Source of the DNA: CAZYBU01 sp964645775
GTDB lineage: Bacteria; Spirochaetota; UBA4802; UBA5550
Length of the DNA: 61,917 nucleotides
Reading direction: 5' to 3'
Assembly: GCA_964645775.1 (NCBI GenBank)
Contig: CAZYBU010000019.1
Coordinates: 1-61,917, forward strand
Made by a program: the position numbers and the translations under genes. The notes under the pieces are model-generated. The model did not search any database. It was not told the origin of the DNA and saw nothing but the letters and a program-made list of their open reading frames with translations. Shown here piece by piece: positions 22,775 through 32,476 of this stretch (positions are counted from its first letter, which is position 1; each line of letters starts with the position of its first letter).

Positions 22775-25200
22775 CCCCGTTTTTTTCCTGAAAAGACCAC
22801 GTCGACCACCTCGTTCATATGGCCGACAAAACGAAATTCGATTCCGCTCGTGACATATTCAGGGATTTCATCCAGGTCTTTCCGATTTCCTTCCGGAAGA
22901 AGTATCTCACGAATATGATACCGCCGCGCGGCAATAATTTTTTCCCGTATGCCACCCACCGGATAGACCTTTCCCGTAAGGGTCAGCTCTCCGGTCATGG
23001 CCATACCCTGATTCATTATCTTCCCGGAAACCAGGGAATAGAGGGCCGTTGCCATGGTTATGCCGGCCGAAGGGCCATCCTTCTGGATGGCGCCGGCCGG
23101 TACGTGGAGGTGTACCTGATGGGAATCGAAAAACTCGGCTGTCTCCCGATTGTCCTCGAAAAGAGAACGTATGTAGCTGAAAGCGATACCGGCCGATTCC
23201 GACATTACCTCACCCAGTTGCCCTGTAAGTTTAAGCCCCGGCTGTTGACGGACAGGTACAGCCACGGCTTCGATAAAAAGGATGGCTCCCCCCATGACGG
23301 TCCACGCCAGACCCACGGAGAGCCCGGGATTCTTCAGGCTAAGTATTTCGTCGTCGGTAAATCGTTCCGGACCCAGGTATCCGCGAATCTGTTCGCCGGA
23401 AAGATTTTTTCTATCCGGATTATTACCGCGGGCGATCTGAACAGCTGTTTTTCGGCAGAGGGTCTCCAGATTCCTTTCCAGCTGTCGGACCCCCGCCTCC
23501 CTGGCCCATCCATCGATAACCATTAAAAAACCCTTCTTCGTGAGTCGAACATCCCCCCGTTTCAGACCATTCCGCTTCAGCTGTCGGGGTAGAAGGTACC
23601 TCCGTCCGATCTCATACTTTTCATGGGAGACGTATCCGTAGAGACGGATAATTTCCATCCTGTCCTTTAAAACCGCAGGAATGGTGTCCAGTGTATTGGC
23701 CGTTGTGATGAAAAGGACCCTGGAAAGATCGAAAGGTATGTCCAGGTAGTGATCCCGGAATTCACGGTTCTGTTCCGGGTCCAGGACCTCAAGGAGGGCG
23801 GATGCCGGGTCTCCCTGGAAACTCTGGCCCAGTTTATCAATTTCATCAAGCATGAAAACCGGGTTCATCGATTCACAGATCCGCATCCCCTGGATAATCT
23901 TGCCCGGCATGGCGCCGATATAGGTCCGCCTGTGTCCCTTGATCTCAGCCTCGTCCCGCATGCCTCCCAGGGAAACCCGGTAGAAGTTACGATTCAGGGC
24001 CTCGGCGATGGACCGCCCCAGAGATGTTTTCCCGACACCTGGAGGGCCTGTCAGGCATATAATTGAACCGCCCGAATCCGGGTTCAGATTCCGAACGGCG
24101 ATAAATTCGATGATCCGTTCCTTTACTTCTTTAAGACCGTAGTGGTCACGATCGAGTATCTTCTCCGCCCGTTCCAGGTCCGTGATCTCCTGAGTCGATT
24201 TGTTCCAGGGAAGGGAGAGTATTGTTTCCGTGAAATTTCGTGAGACCGTAAACTCCGATGACGCAGGGTCCATAAGGGTCATTTTCTCGATCTCTTCATT
24301 CACACGGGTAAGGGGTTCTCCCTTGAGTTCCATCTCCTGGACCCGTTTATTAAAACGTCGGATCTCCCTGGAACGCTCATCCTCATCCATTCCCAGTTCA
24401 TGCCGGATCGCCCGAAGCTGTTCCCGGAGAAAAAACTCTTTCTGCTGTTTATCGATCTTCTCGCTTATATTGTTCTGGATCTTCTTCTGTACGGAAACGA
24501 CCTCCATTTCCTTGTTGAGAAGATGGAGTACCTTTTTCAACCGTTTACGAACGTCCAGGTCCTCGAGGACTTCCTGGTATTCATTTTTTTCAGCGTTCAG
24601 GATGGTGGTAACAAAATCAGCGATCTTACCCGGCTCATCCACGTTTATCATGGTGAGTTTCATCTCCTCGGTAAAGAGGGGGTTATTCTCTGAAAGCATC
24701 TTTAGCTGACCGAGAATCTCCCGGGTCAGCGCCTTGATCTCCTTGCTGTTACGGTTCGCTTTCTTGTCATCGAGATATTCCACTTCGGCAATGAGTTCGT
24801 CATCGGAATCAGAGAGTATTTTATTGATGCGGAACCGCCTGACACTGTTAATGAGAAGGTTGGTCCCCCCATCAGGGAGGTTTATCTTTTTTAAAATACG
24901 GGCAACGGTACCATATCCATAGAGATCTTCAGGGGTCACGTCATCCTTGTTGTCATCCTTTATGAGGACGAGGCCTATGGAACGGGACTCGTTCATGACA
25001 TTTTCGATGGCTTCACTGTATTTCCCGTTAGAGATAATCAGGGGAGTTACAATACCCGGAAATATGGGACGATACCGTATAGGTATAATACAGAGTCGCG
25101 CAGGCAGAATCCTGTCGAAGGGGGTCTGTATCTCTCCCCCCAGCATATCCGGATCAATTGTTATGTCGCGGTTATCAAGGATGATATCTTCATAATCCAT
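22771..25200 (-). CDS. lon: ATP-dependent protease Lon
   Basis: 809 residues. N-terminal substrate-binding domain (about 25-220), coiled coil (about 225-310), AAA+ module with Walker A GPPGVGKTSLG and Walker B VFMLDEIDK, then the protease domain with catalytic dyad S711 (KDGPSAG) and K754 (GGIREK). A cytosolic housekeeping and stress protease for damaged and short-lived regulators. The divergent gene is the adenylate cyclase. The shared spacer carries four TTGAC-type half-sites and no CIRCE element. Confidence 0.96.
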   Translation of the reverse strand: MDYEDIILDNRDITIDPDMLGGEIQTPFDRILPARLCIIPIRYRPIFPGIVTPLIISNGKYSEAIENVMNESRSIGLVLIKDDNKDDVTPEDLYGYGTVARILKKINLPDGGTNLLINSVRRFRINKILSDSDDELIAEVEYLDDKKANRNSKEIKALTREILGQLKMLSENNPLFTEEMKLTMINVDEPGKIADFVTTILNAEKNEYQEVLEDLDVRKRLKKVLHLLNKEMEVVSVQKKIQNNISEKIDKQQKEFFLREQLRAIRHELGMDEDERSREIRRFNKRVQEMELKGEPLTRVNEEIEKMTLMDPASSEFTVSRNFTETILSLPWNKSTQEITDLERAEKILDRDHYGLKEVKERIIEFIAVRNLNPDSGGSIICLTGPPGVGKTSLGRSIAEALNRNFYRVSLGGMRDEAEIKGHRRTYIGAMPGKIIQGMRICESMNPVFMLDEIDKLGQSFQGDPASALLEVLDPEQNREFRDHYLDIPFDLSRVLFITTANTLDTIPAVLKDRMEIIRLYGYVSHEKYEIGRRYLLPRQLKRNGLKRGDVRLTKKGFLMVIDGWAREAGVRQLERNLETLCRKTAVQIARGNNPDRKNLSGEQIRGYLGPERFTDDEILSLKNPGLSVGLAWTVMGGAILFIEAVAVPVRQQPGLKLTGQLGEVMSESAGIAFSYIRSLFEDNRETAEFFDSHQVHLHVPAGAIQKDGPSAGITMATALYSLVSGKIMNQGMAMTGELTLTGKVYPVGGIREKIIAARRYHIREILLPEGNRKDLDEIPEYVTSGIEFRFVGHMNEVVDVVFSGKKRG

Positions 25201-25229
25201 GTGCGGATGACCTCAATAGAAAGGGTAAG

Positions 25230-25275
25230 TTGACAGCACCCATTTGTCAAGATAAAGTGTCAATCAGTTTTGACG
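25230..25275. promoter_or_regulatory. Cluster of four TTGAC half-sites between lon and the cyclase gene
   Basis: TTGACA at 25230-25235, TGTCAA at 25245-25250, TGTCAA at 25258-25263 and TTGACG at 25270-25275. They form two inverted pairs (9- and 6-base centres). One minus-strand copy could also act as the lon -35, with a weak TACCCT 17 bases on. They look like an operator for a dimeric repressor acting on one or both divergent genes. Confidence 0.4.
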
Positions 25276-25356
25276 GGTCTCACCCGGTATACCTTTTTTT
25301 GCTTGAAGTGACCCTTATCATTCATAGTATTACAGCATTTCTTTATCAGAGCCACC

Positions 25357-28086
25357 ATGGAATTTTTAGAACGCATCCGGTCCAACTATAAACGATTTCA
25401 GGAATTCAACGATCTCCGGTACAAACGGTTCGTGGACCTGATACAGGACCGCATGGCCCTGAAAGTCATACAGATCCTACCTGCCCTTTTTTCAGTTAAC
25501 CACTCAAAGGTTCCGGGATATATTGACGGCAACACTCCATTTGGTATACTGAGGTGTCACAGTGACGAAAAGGTCCGCCAGGACCTTCGGAACCGGTTTC
25601 GCCTCTCCGAGGTTCCCCGCTTTTCCGATTCTCCCCTTATCGAAATGCTTGCCGTCATGGGGAGTGTGGGGACAGTGGCCTATAATCGAGGCTCGGACTT
25701 CGACTTCTGGGTATGTGTCGATCGTTCAGCTCTTGAGGAGGAAGCTTTCGACCAGTTCTCCAAAAAGGTGGCAGCCATCCAGGAGTGGAGCCGCAGGGAG
25801 ACAAAACGTGATTTCCACTTCTTCATAAACGACGTCAACCTGATCAGGCAGGGTCTGTTCGCTGATGCTGAAGGAGAGGCCCTTGGAAGCGCATCCGGTT
25901 CCGTCCTTATGGATGAATTTTACAGAAGTTCCATTATCATCGCGGGCAAGACACCCTTCTGGTGGGTGGTTCCTCAAACGGTACCAGACAGTGAATACCG
26001 AAAAATGATCGATCAGGTCCCTGAAGACGAGTTCCGGGAACATTTCGTTGACCTGGGAAACCTCCACCATATCTCGCGGGAAGATTTCGTGGGTGCCGCC
26101 CTTTTCCAGATTATTAAGTCTCTGGGTAATCCCTACAAGTCTATAATCAAGATGGGCCTGCTGGAAAAATACCTTATCACGGAAGAGACCAATCCTCTCC
26201 TGAGCTATCGGCTGAAAGGCAGCATCCTGAGGGAAGAGCTCACACCCCATATCCTCGATTCCTACCTTCTTATGTTCGACGAGGTCCTGGAATATTACAG
26301 GGCCCAGGAAGGGGAAGAAGAACGAGTGGAGATGCTGAAGGAAAATTTCTACCTTAAAATTAATCCCCAGCTTTCACGTTACGAGGGTCTGAAAAAGAGC
26401 CGAAAACTTCCCTATCCGGTTGCCATAATGTTTGAGTACGTGGAGGAATGGGGATGGAGCAACAGCAGAATACGAGAGCTTGATAATTTCGAGTCCTGGA
26501 ACTACACACAGCTCATCAAGTTCTGGAACCGTGTGCGACGGGGAATGGTGAACAGTTACATGAGGATATCCTCAAGTTTTCCCAACCTTAGTATCTCCAG
26601 CACCATGTCCGGGGAAGACATGAAGCTGCTCAGCCGAAAGATCAAAAGCCACTTCGCTCCGGCGGAGAATAAGATCGACGACTACATTACCTTCCGGGAG
26701 ACCCCGAGCGAATCGATTCTATATGTCGATCCATCCAGTGAAGGGATAGAGACCCGGTCATGGAGACTGTATAAGACGGTTTCAGACGGAAAAGGATACT
26801 CTGAAGAGGTTACCCTGAAAACAGATCCCCTCCTGGTCAAACTCCTGACATGGGCTTCCGTGAACCAGTTATACCATCCTGATTTCAGCCGCATTAAAAT
26901 CAAATCCGCCTACAGGAAAATCGACGAAGCATTCATGATCGCCCTGCTCGGGAAAACCTACCGGCTCTTCAATCAGAATATTCCTCCCCTGAAGAATGAT
27001 TATTTTCTTCAGGAAGCCTTTACCCTTCAGAGTCTGTTTATCTTCGATTACGCGGACAACAACCAGTCCGGTTTTCCATGGTACCATGTGTACAGAAACA
27101 GCTGGGGAGAGTCTTATATCGATAAATATGAATCTCTAAAGGAACTCTCAGACGTACTGAAGAATGTCATGAAAGACACCATCACGATTCCCGCCCCCCG
27201 TGAGCATATCCTGGATGTTGTTACGCCTTCAGGCGCCGGTCAGATATACAGGGAACTTTCGGATGTTATCCTTGATGGTTTCCAGCATATCAAGGTCCCT
27301 GACGGTTACCGGAGATACGTCTCGTCCCTTGGAAAGGGTTTCATAACCCTTTGCAGGCAGGATGGGGAAGTCGATTCCGAATTATACATAAACCAGGTAC
27401 GGCTTCTCAGTTCTCTCTCCCTTAAGCCGAGAAGAGAGATAACCTATCACTTCGCCGGGACTGATCCCCGGATGAAACTTCTCGACTTTCTCTACACCCA
27501 GCACAGGCAAAGGTCCCTGGGTGTATATTATCAGGAGATGAATAAGTATCTGTTTGTTTTCTGCATCAACGAAGAAGGCAACCTTTTCAGTTTTATCCGT
27601 CAGTCTGAAGGAACCAGTGGAAGCCTCATAATCATGTTCCACTTCTGTCGCATTGTTTCACAGCAGATAAAAAAACATGGGAATGCTCCGCCTCCCACAG
27701 GTTTTTACCAAATTGAATCAGACGCCGTCGGGAACCTGAGCCTTACAAACCAGAGTCGCCGCATACGCGATCTCTATCTTGTACATTTCAAATCAGACAA
27801 AGAACCTGCCGATTCGGGACATGATATACGGGGATTATCAGCGCAACTGGTACAGGAAAACGATACCGTCACATACATACTTCACCTGCCGGGTCAGGAG
27901 CCCCTTGAGCCTGCGCTCCTGTCGAACCTCCCGGAATCACTGAACGGAAGGCTTTCGACACTAACAGGCACAGAACGACAAATTGCATCTCTGTACCTCT
28001 CCGGTAATTCATCAAGCCGAACATCAACTCGGTACTTTCTTGAAAAGATGCGATTGGAATTCGTGATAGAACGAGCCCGACGGTAA
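25357..28086 (+). CDS. cyaA: Class I adenylate cyclase
   Basis: 909 residues. Makes cAMP from ATP. The class I N terminus is clear: FNDLRYKRF, LPALFSVNHSKVPGYIDGNTPFGI, and the nucleotidyltransferase signature GSVGTVAYNRGSDFDFWV (102-119) with metal-binding D114 and D116. The C-terminal regulatory half is long, as in the enterobacterial enzyme, which is controlled by EIIA-Glc. Class I cyclases are best known from gamma-proteobacteria. A PTS EIIA of the Ntr type lies 4.4 kb away and could be relevant, without proof. It converges with the next gene with a 3-base gap. A weak -35/-10 pair (TTGAAG 25303, TAGTAT 25325) precedes it. Confidence 0.9.
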   Translation: MEFLERIRSNYKRFQEFNDLRYKRFVDLIQDRMALKVIQILPALFSVNHSKVPGYIDGNTPFGILRCHSDEKVRQDLRNRFRLSEVPRFSDSPLIEMLAVMGSVGTVAYNRGSDFDFWVCVDRSALEEEAFDQFSKKVAAIQEWSRRETKRDFHFFINDVNLIRQGLFADAEGEALGSASGSVLMDEFYRSSIIIAGKTPFWWVVPQTVPDSEYRKMIDQVPEDEFREHFVDLGNLHHISREDFVGAALFQIIKSLGNPYKSIIKMGLLEKYLITEETNPLLSYRLKGSILREELTPHILDSYLLMFDEVLEYYRAQEGEEERVEMLKENFYLKINPQLSRYEGLKKSRKLPYPVAIMFEYVEEWGWSNSRIRELDNFESWNYTQLIKFWNRVRRGMVNSYMRISSSFPNLSISSTMSGEDMKLLSRKIKSHFAPAENKIDDYITFRETPSESILYVDPSSEGIETRSWRLYKTVSDGKGYSEEVTLKTDPLLVKLLTWASVNQLYHPDFSRIKIKSAYRKIDEAFMIALLGKTYRLFNQNIPPLKNDYFLQEAFTLQSLFIFDYADNNQSGFPWYHVYRNSWGESYIDKYESLKELSDVLKNVMKDTITIPAPREHILDVVTPSGAGQIYRELSDVILDGFQHIKVPDGYRRYVSSLGKGFITLCRQDGEVDSELYINQVRLLSSLSLKPRREITYHFAGTDPRMKLLDFLYTQHRQRSLGVYYQEMNKYLFVFCINEEGNLFSFIRQSEGTSGSLIIMFHFCRIVSQQIKKHGNAPPPTGFYQIESDAVGNLSLTNQSRRIRDLYLVHFKSDKEPADSGHDIRGLSAQLVQENDTVTYILHLPGQEPLEPALLSNLPESLNGRLSTLTGTERQIASLYLSGNSSSRTSTRYFLEKMRLEFVIERARR

Positions 28087-28089
28087 TTC

Positions 28090-28686
28090 TCAGTAAGAAT
28101 CCAGGGGAAAGTTTTCCCTGAAAAAACGGACCTTCCTGTCCTTTTCAGCCGTCTTTTTTTCTCCCTTCTCTTCCGCCAGACTTCCCTGCTCCAGTGCTGA
28201 ATCCAGAATCTTCACGTCATCTCCCGTGGAGGAAGTATCACTCTTCTGCTTCTCATTCTCTTTGGGTTCAGTCTTTTCATTTTCACCGGTCGCAGATGCA
28301 AACCGGGCGTCAATCTGGTCCTGGGTAAGCATGGGGATCTCTTCATCCGGAGTCTCATGATCAATCTTTTTCTGTTTTTTCGCTGGCTTTTTCCGTGAAG
28401 CGCTCTTGGGGCTCTTTTTCTGAGCTTTGGGTTGCTCCTCTATACGTTCTTCACGTTCTTCTTTTTTACCCTCAATCTGCTCAACCATATTTTCAGGAGG
28501 ATTCTCGATCCTCAGTTCCAGAAGCTTAATCCGTTCACCCAGGAGAATATTTATCTGCTTTTCAATAGACATGTATATCGGCGTGGAGAAGGACTTATTC
28601 CGGGCAACGGTTTTCTCCAGCTTCTTCAGTTCTTTAATGTCATTGTCTATCATCTCTATACGTTTGAAAACGTGAACAACCTTCAT
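28090..28686 (-). CDS. Lys/Glu-rich coiled-coil protein of unknown function
   Basis: 198 residues. The first about 70 form a helical segment (KRIEMIDNDIKELKKLEKTV, then MSIEKQINILLGERIKLLELRI). The rest is a highly charged low-complexity tail rich in Lys and Glu, ending in a short hydrophobic patch (VRFFRENFPLDSY). No membrane segment or known domain. The ATG at 28686 is chosen for its AGGGG at a 6-base distance. Probably a cytoplasmic scaffold or nucleic-acid-associated protein; no function is claimed. Confidence 0.65.
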   Translation of the reverse strand: MKVVHVFKRIEMIDNDIKELKKLEKTVARNKSFSTPIYMSIEKQINILLGERIKLLELRIENPPENMVEQIEGKKEEREERIEEQPKAQKKSPKSASRKKPAKKQKKIDHETPDEEIPMLTQDQIDARFASATGENEKTEPKENEKQKSDTSSTGDDVKILDSALEQGSLAEEKGEKKTAEKDRKVRFFRENFPLDSY

Positions 28687-28782
28687 GATCATCCCCTGGA
28701 TTAAAAATAAACCTCTGTATCTACAGACTACTCCCATTTGCTTACACGTCAATACTTTTTCCCGCTTCAGGAGAATGCCGAT

Positions 28783-28956
28783 CAGGGTTCCTCTTCAACA
28801 CGATTACGTCCCATCTCCCCTGCCCTGTAAAAGACCCTGTCCGCCTTTTTCCTCTCATCCAGGTTGCCCCGGCCCTCATCATAGGTAACGCTGATACTGA
28901 GGCTGAACTGAATTGATGGAAAATTACAGCTTCCATGATAAGGTCCAGAGCTCATT
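28783..28956 (-). pseudogene. Remnant of a GGDEF (diguanylate cyclase) domain
   Basis: 57 residues whose last 40 match the C-terminal end of GGDEF domains: FSLSISVTYDEG, then KKADRVFYRAGEMGRNRV, compare ADxALYxAKxxGRN. The catalytic GGDEF/GGEEF loop and everything before it are absent in this frame. A 46-residue open frame (28925-29065) with an SD-like AGAGG precedes it in another frame and may be decayed material of the same gene. Read as a decayed diguanylate cyclase. Confidence 0.6.
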
Positions 28957-29173
28957 CAGATCACTAAGGTCGCTCAAACGATGGGACAAACTGTGTTCCA
29001 GGATGATAAGTTCATCTACGGATGTACAGGCTTCACCCCCTTCCGGCCTGACAGGGGTTGCCATAGTTGCCTCTTTTCACATATAACCGTAATTACCGGG
29101 AAACACGGTGTTATAATCAGGAGATTTAGTGAAGGGTATGAAACGTCGCGGAAATCGTTAAGGTCAAAAACGC

Positions 29174-31249
29174 TTACATTGTCTTCAACCGCTCGATCTT
29201 TCCGATCTCTCCAGCGACGACAATGGAATCATTATAGGAGAAAACATACTCCGGGTTTGGGATGGCCTTGATCCTGGAACCCTTTTCATCATTACGTCGT
29301 ATTAAAAGGACATCCACGCCGTAGTCTGCCCTGATACCGAGATCCCGGATAGTGTGGCCGACAAAGGATGCCGGTACCGGAACCTCGGTAACAGCGTAAC
29401 CTTCCATGAAATGAACAGACTGATCGATATTCTTCATGGTAATTCGGCTTGCGAAAGAGGAAGCGATGTCCCGGCTCTCGACCTCACGATTATAGGCGTC
29501 GATAATGTCCTTCCTCCAGATCATTCCGAGAAGTCTTTCAGGTTTTTTCGGATCCACGACAGGGAGTCCCACGAGATTGTCTCTGCCCATACGGTCAAGG
29601 GCCGTCTGACAATCATCGTTCAGGTCGACCCGTATGGGTTCTTTGTTTGACATGTCTTCCGCAATAAGGAGTGACTTCAGATGGTCACCCTGACTGAGGT
29701 ATTCCTTGATGTCATGAAGAGAGATTATCCCTGTAAGACTACCTTCCCTGTTCAAAACAGGAAAATACGGATCACGGCCCATGATAATGGTGTTGACCAC
29801 CTCCTCGAAACTGTCCTCTTCATGAAGTGTATTCATCTCCCGGCTGTAGATATCTCCCACAAAAATGGAACGCATAATGTTTGTCTCCGCCCCATCCTTT
29901 ATCAGCATACCCCTCTTAACCAGTTTGAGGGTATAAATCGATTCACGGGAAAATGCGGCGGCGATAACCGTGCTGAAGATGCAAACGATCATCAGTGGAA
30001 GAATGATCCGGTAGTCACTGGTCAGCTCAAAGATCATGATGATAGCCGTTATCGGGGCCCGTGTGGTAGCTGCCACAAGGCCACCCATGGCAACAAGGGC
30101 GTAAGCCCCGGGATTAGCCGTTAATTCCGGAAACCACCCGTGAACGGCCCCTCCAAAAAAGGCTCCGGTAAGGGCTCCCAGAAATAATGAAGGGGCAAAG
30201 ACGCCACCCGATCCTCCGGAACCGAGAACAATGGAGGTCGCAAGGATCTTGGCTCCGATAAGGGCCAGCAGCCAAAAACCGATGGTCTGCCCATGAAGAG
30301 CCTGGCTTATGGTTTCGTATCCGACTCCCATGACCTGGGGAAATGCTATGGCCAACCCGCCCATGAGGGCGCCGCCCAGAGCAGGTTTCAGCCATTCAGG
30401 CATCTTCAGTCTGTGGTCAAAAAAGTCTTCGGAAAAATAAAGAGTCCGAATAAAAACCAGAGCAACAATGGCGGTCAGGATTGCCAGTATAAAGTAAAAA
30501 CCGAGTTCGTGGTAACTGTTCATGGAATACCCGGGCACGGGAAAAGCGGCCAGGTTCCCTTCAAAATGATGAGATATCGCCGTAGCTATGACCGAGGAGA
30601 TAACGATGGGCGAGAACTGCGTAAATGTGAAGTCCTGTAAAAGGATCTCCACGGCGAAAAGAGCCCCGGCCACGGGCGCGTTAAAGGCCGCGGCTATACC
30701 AGCCGCTGCGCCGCATCCCACAAAGGTACGCATCCGCAGGTTGGAAACCTTGAATATCTGGCCCAGGCCAGACCCTACTCCCGCTCCGATCTGGATAACC
30801 GGTCCTTCCCGGCCCACGGACCCCCCCGTACCTATAGTTACGGCAGAAGAGAGAATCTTTACCAGGGCTACCCTCGGTCGAATTACACCCCCTTTCAGAA
30901 TAAGGGACTGCATGACTTCCGGTACCCCGTGGCCTTTGGCTTCCCGGGCGAAAAAATGAATGAGAGGCCCCACTATCAGCCCCCCGGCCGCCGGTATAAG
31001 TATCTTCATGTACCAGGGGGCAGCCATGATGTTTTCAAGCAGGCTGCCGTCACCCGGAAAGGAAAAACCTGAAATAGCCTGAATGAGGAGACGAATGAGG
31101 AGGGATCCGAAACCGGCGATGATACCGATAACTATCGCTATAACAAAGACAAAGCCATGTTCTGTTATGACAGAACGACTGGAGAGGAATCGAAGCCTTT
31201 CCCTAACTCGATGCTGTATCCTTGATAGAAATGGTTCCTGTTCGTCCAT
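29174..31249 (-). CDS. ClC-family chloride channel/antiporter with CBS and TrkA-C domains
   Basis: 691 residues. Residues about 25-440 are the ClC membrane domain with GSVGREGP (gating Glu present) and GSGGVFAP selectivity motifs. A CBS pair (about 465-580) and a TrkA-C/RCK-C-like domain (about 610-691) follow, so nucleotide or ligand binding probably controls gating. A gating Glu is compatible with either Cl-/H+ antiport or channel activity; the proton Glu was not located. AAGGG precedes the ATG. Confidence 0.9.
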   Translation of the reverse strand: MDEQEPFLSRIQHRVRERLRFLSSRSVITEHGFVFVIAIVIGIIAGFGSLLIRLLIQAISGFSFPGDGSLLENIMAAPWYMKILIPAAGGLIVGPLIHFFAREAKGHGVPEVMQSLILKGGVIRPRVALVKILSSAVTIGTGGSVGREGPVIQIGAGVGSGLGQIFKVSNLRMRTFVGCGAAAGIAAAFNAPVAGALFAVEILLQDFTFTQFSPIVISSVIATAISHHFEGNLAAFPVPGYSMNSYHELGFYFILAILTAIVALVFIRTLYFSEDFFDHRLKMPEWLKPALGGALMGGLAIAFPQVMGVGYETISQALHGQTIGFWLLALIGAKILATSIVLGSGGSGGVFAPSLFLGALTGAFFGGAVHGWFPELTANPGAYALVAMGGLVAATTRAPITAIIMIFELTSDYRIILPLMIVCIFSTVIAAAFSRESIYTLKLVKRGMLIKDGAETNIMRSIFVGDIYSREMNTLHEEDSFEEVVNTIIMGRDPYFPVLNREGSLTGIISLHDIKEYLSQGDHLKSLLIAEDMSNKEPIRVDLNDDCQTALDRMGRDNLVGLPVVDPKKPERLLGMIWRKDIIDAYNREVESRDIASSFASRITMKNIDQSVHFMEGYAVTEVPVPASFVGHTIRDLGIRADYGVDVLLIRRNDEKGSRIKAIPNPEYVFSYNDSIVVAGEIGKIERLKTM

Positions 31250-31334
31250 AACAGCCCTTGGACCTTTGAAGATTATCCTGCAAGAGGCCCAATCTCATCA
31301 TATACTGTCAAGGGAAAAGCGAGTAGTCTGCCGG

Positions 31335-31520
31335 TTATTGTTCGTCAAGCATCTCAATGATAAGTCTGGCCCTGCGGGGGAGGTCTCCCCCATCGGCCAG
31401 AGAGTTAAGGGTCTCTTCGAAAGAACCGTCCTTTGAACGGAAACCGACATGTTCCATCTGCTGCCCGTCCAATTCAACCAACTCAGAGAAGAATTCGCCC
31501 TCAAACTCAAACCGTTTCAT
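31335..31520 (-). CDS. Small acidic protein, 61 residues, unknown function
   Basis: The sequence begins MKRFEFEGEFFSELVELDGQ and ends LPRRARLIIEMLDEQ. GAGGA lies 8 bases before the ATG and codon use fits its neighbours. It lies 46 bases after the DUF2271 gene on the same strand, so probably co-transcribed. No recognised domain, no signal peptide, no membrane segment. Confidence 0.5.
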   Translation of the reverse strand: MKRFEFEGEFFSELVELDGQQMEHVGFRSKDGSFEETLNSLADGGDLPRRARLIIEMLDEQ

Positions 31521-31566
31521 CGTTCTTATCCTCGTACCGACAACATAAGTCTCATACCCTGCCTGT

Positions 31567-32151
31567 TCAGGGGGTACAACGCACCTTCAGGTTTTGTATC
31601 AGCATTTCCCTCTCCGCGATATCTTCCGATCGGTCGGTTAGTTCAGCTGTTCCGCTGAAGGGTTTCCCATCCACCCGCAGAGTCCCTCTGTACAGTATCC
31701 GTTTATCCCAGTGAACGTTCGCTTCCAGTTTATACGTATAAACCCCCGGGGCCACCTTTTTGCCTTCCCTGTCCATGAGGTCCCACACGATACGCTGGGT
31801 ACCGCTACGGGGAGTGGCACCGCTCACAACGTCCAGGCGGTCACCCCTTACCTTCTTCCAGTTCGACTGTTTTCTCCAGAGAGGGAGGCTGTCCTCCCGG
31901 GTCGCGTATCCCTTCTCAGCCGTAAAGGAAGTAACGAAGACCGTGGTCACAAACCTTCCCTGGCTGTCCTCGATCCAGAGAGCGTACTGGTTGCTCGCCA
32001 GTCGGGCCAGACGGTTATATTTAAATTCAAAAACAACCCGGTCATCCTTTGCTTTTAGAAAGCTCAAAGAGGCAGAGAAAATAACCAGCAATAGTAATAC
32101 TCCTACATGACTGATCCTTTTCATTTTTTTACCATTAACCCTCTTGTTCAT
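31567..32151 (-). CDS. DUF2271-family predicted periplasmic protein
   Basis: 194 residues. N-terminal signal peptide (hydrophobic VGVLLLLVIFSASLSFL). The mature part has the DUF2271 pattern: ALWIEDSQGRFVTTVFV, PLWRKQSNW, DVVSGATPRSGTQRIVWDLMDREGKKVAPGVYTYKLEA. Members are often encoded near flavin- or thiamine-type periplasmic proteins; function is unknown. Two starts are possible, 32151 and the ATG at 32124; neither has an ideally spaced ribosome site. Confidence 0.8.
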   Translation of the reverse strand: MNKRVNGKKMKRISHVGVLLLLVIFSASLSFLKAKDDRVVFEFKYNRLARLASNQYALWIEDSQGRFVTTVFVTSFTAEKGYATREDSLPLWRKQSNWKKVRGDRLDVVSGATPRSGTQRIVWDLMDREGKKVAPGVYTYKLEANVHWDKRILYRGTLRVDGKPFSGTAELTDRSEDIAEREMLIQNLKVRCTP

Positions 32152-32476
32152 ACTCCTGTCTTTATTCCCTGACTCTGTTTGCTATAAAAAAATCTACTAT
32201 CCCATCGTTTTCTGCGGCGGAGACAGTAAGGCATTTTTGTTTGCACACAAAAGCATCTTCAGGAACAATCACTGACAATTAATGGTATACTTGAATATCT
32301 CCGGGTCAAACATTATTTCTGACATAACAGAAGTTGTTTATTAATCTAAGAATCAATAATGTATGCTGTACTGGCCCCGATTTCAACCGAAGCGATCAGC
32401 CTCAGAATTTCTATTGACAACCATGGCGACCGGTTCGAATTATGTGTGATTCAACCCATCCTTCAGGCGGTGCGCC
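32152..32476. other. Intergenic region between the DUF2271 gene and ptsN
   Basis: 325 bases, AT-rich, between divergent genes. The only clear signal is the plus-strand promoter at 32414-32443. No RNA gene or coding frame is convincing in it. Confidence 0.5.
32414..32443 (+). promoter_or_regulatory. Promoter for ptsN-leuS
   Basis: A perfect TTGACA (32414-32419), 18 bases, then AATTAT (32438-32443, four of six matches). It lies 33 bases before the ptsN start. Confidence 0.5.
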
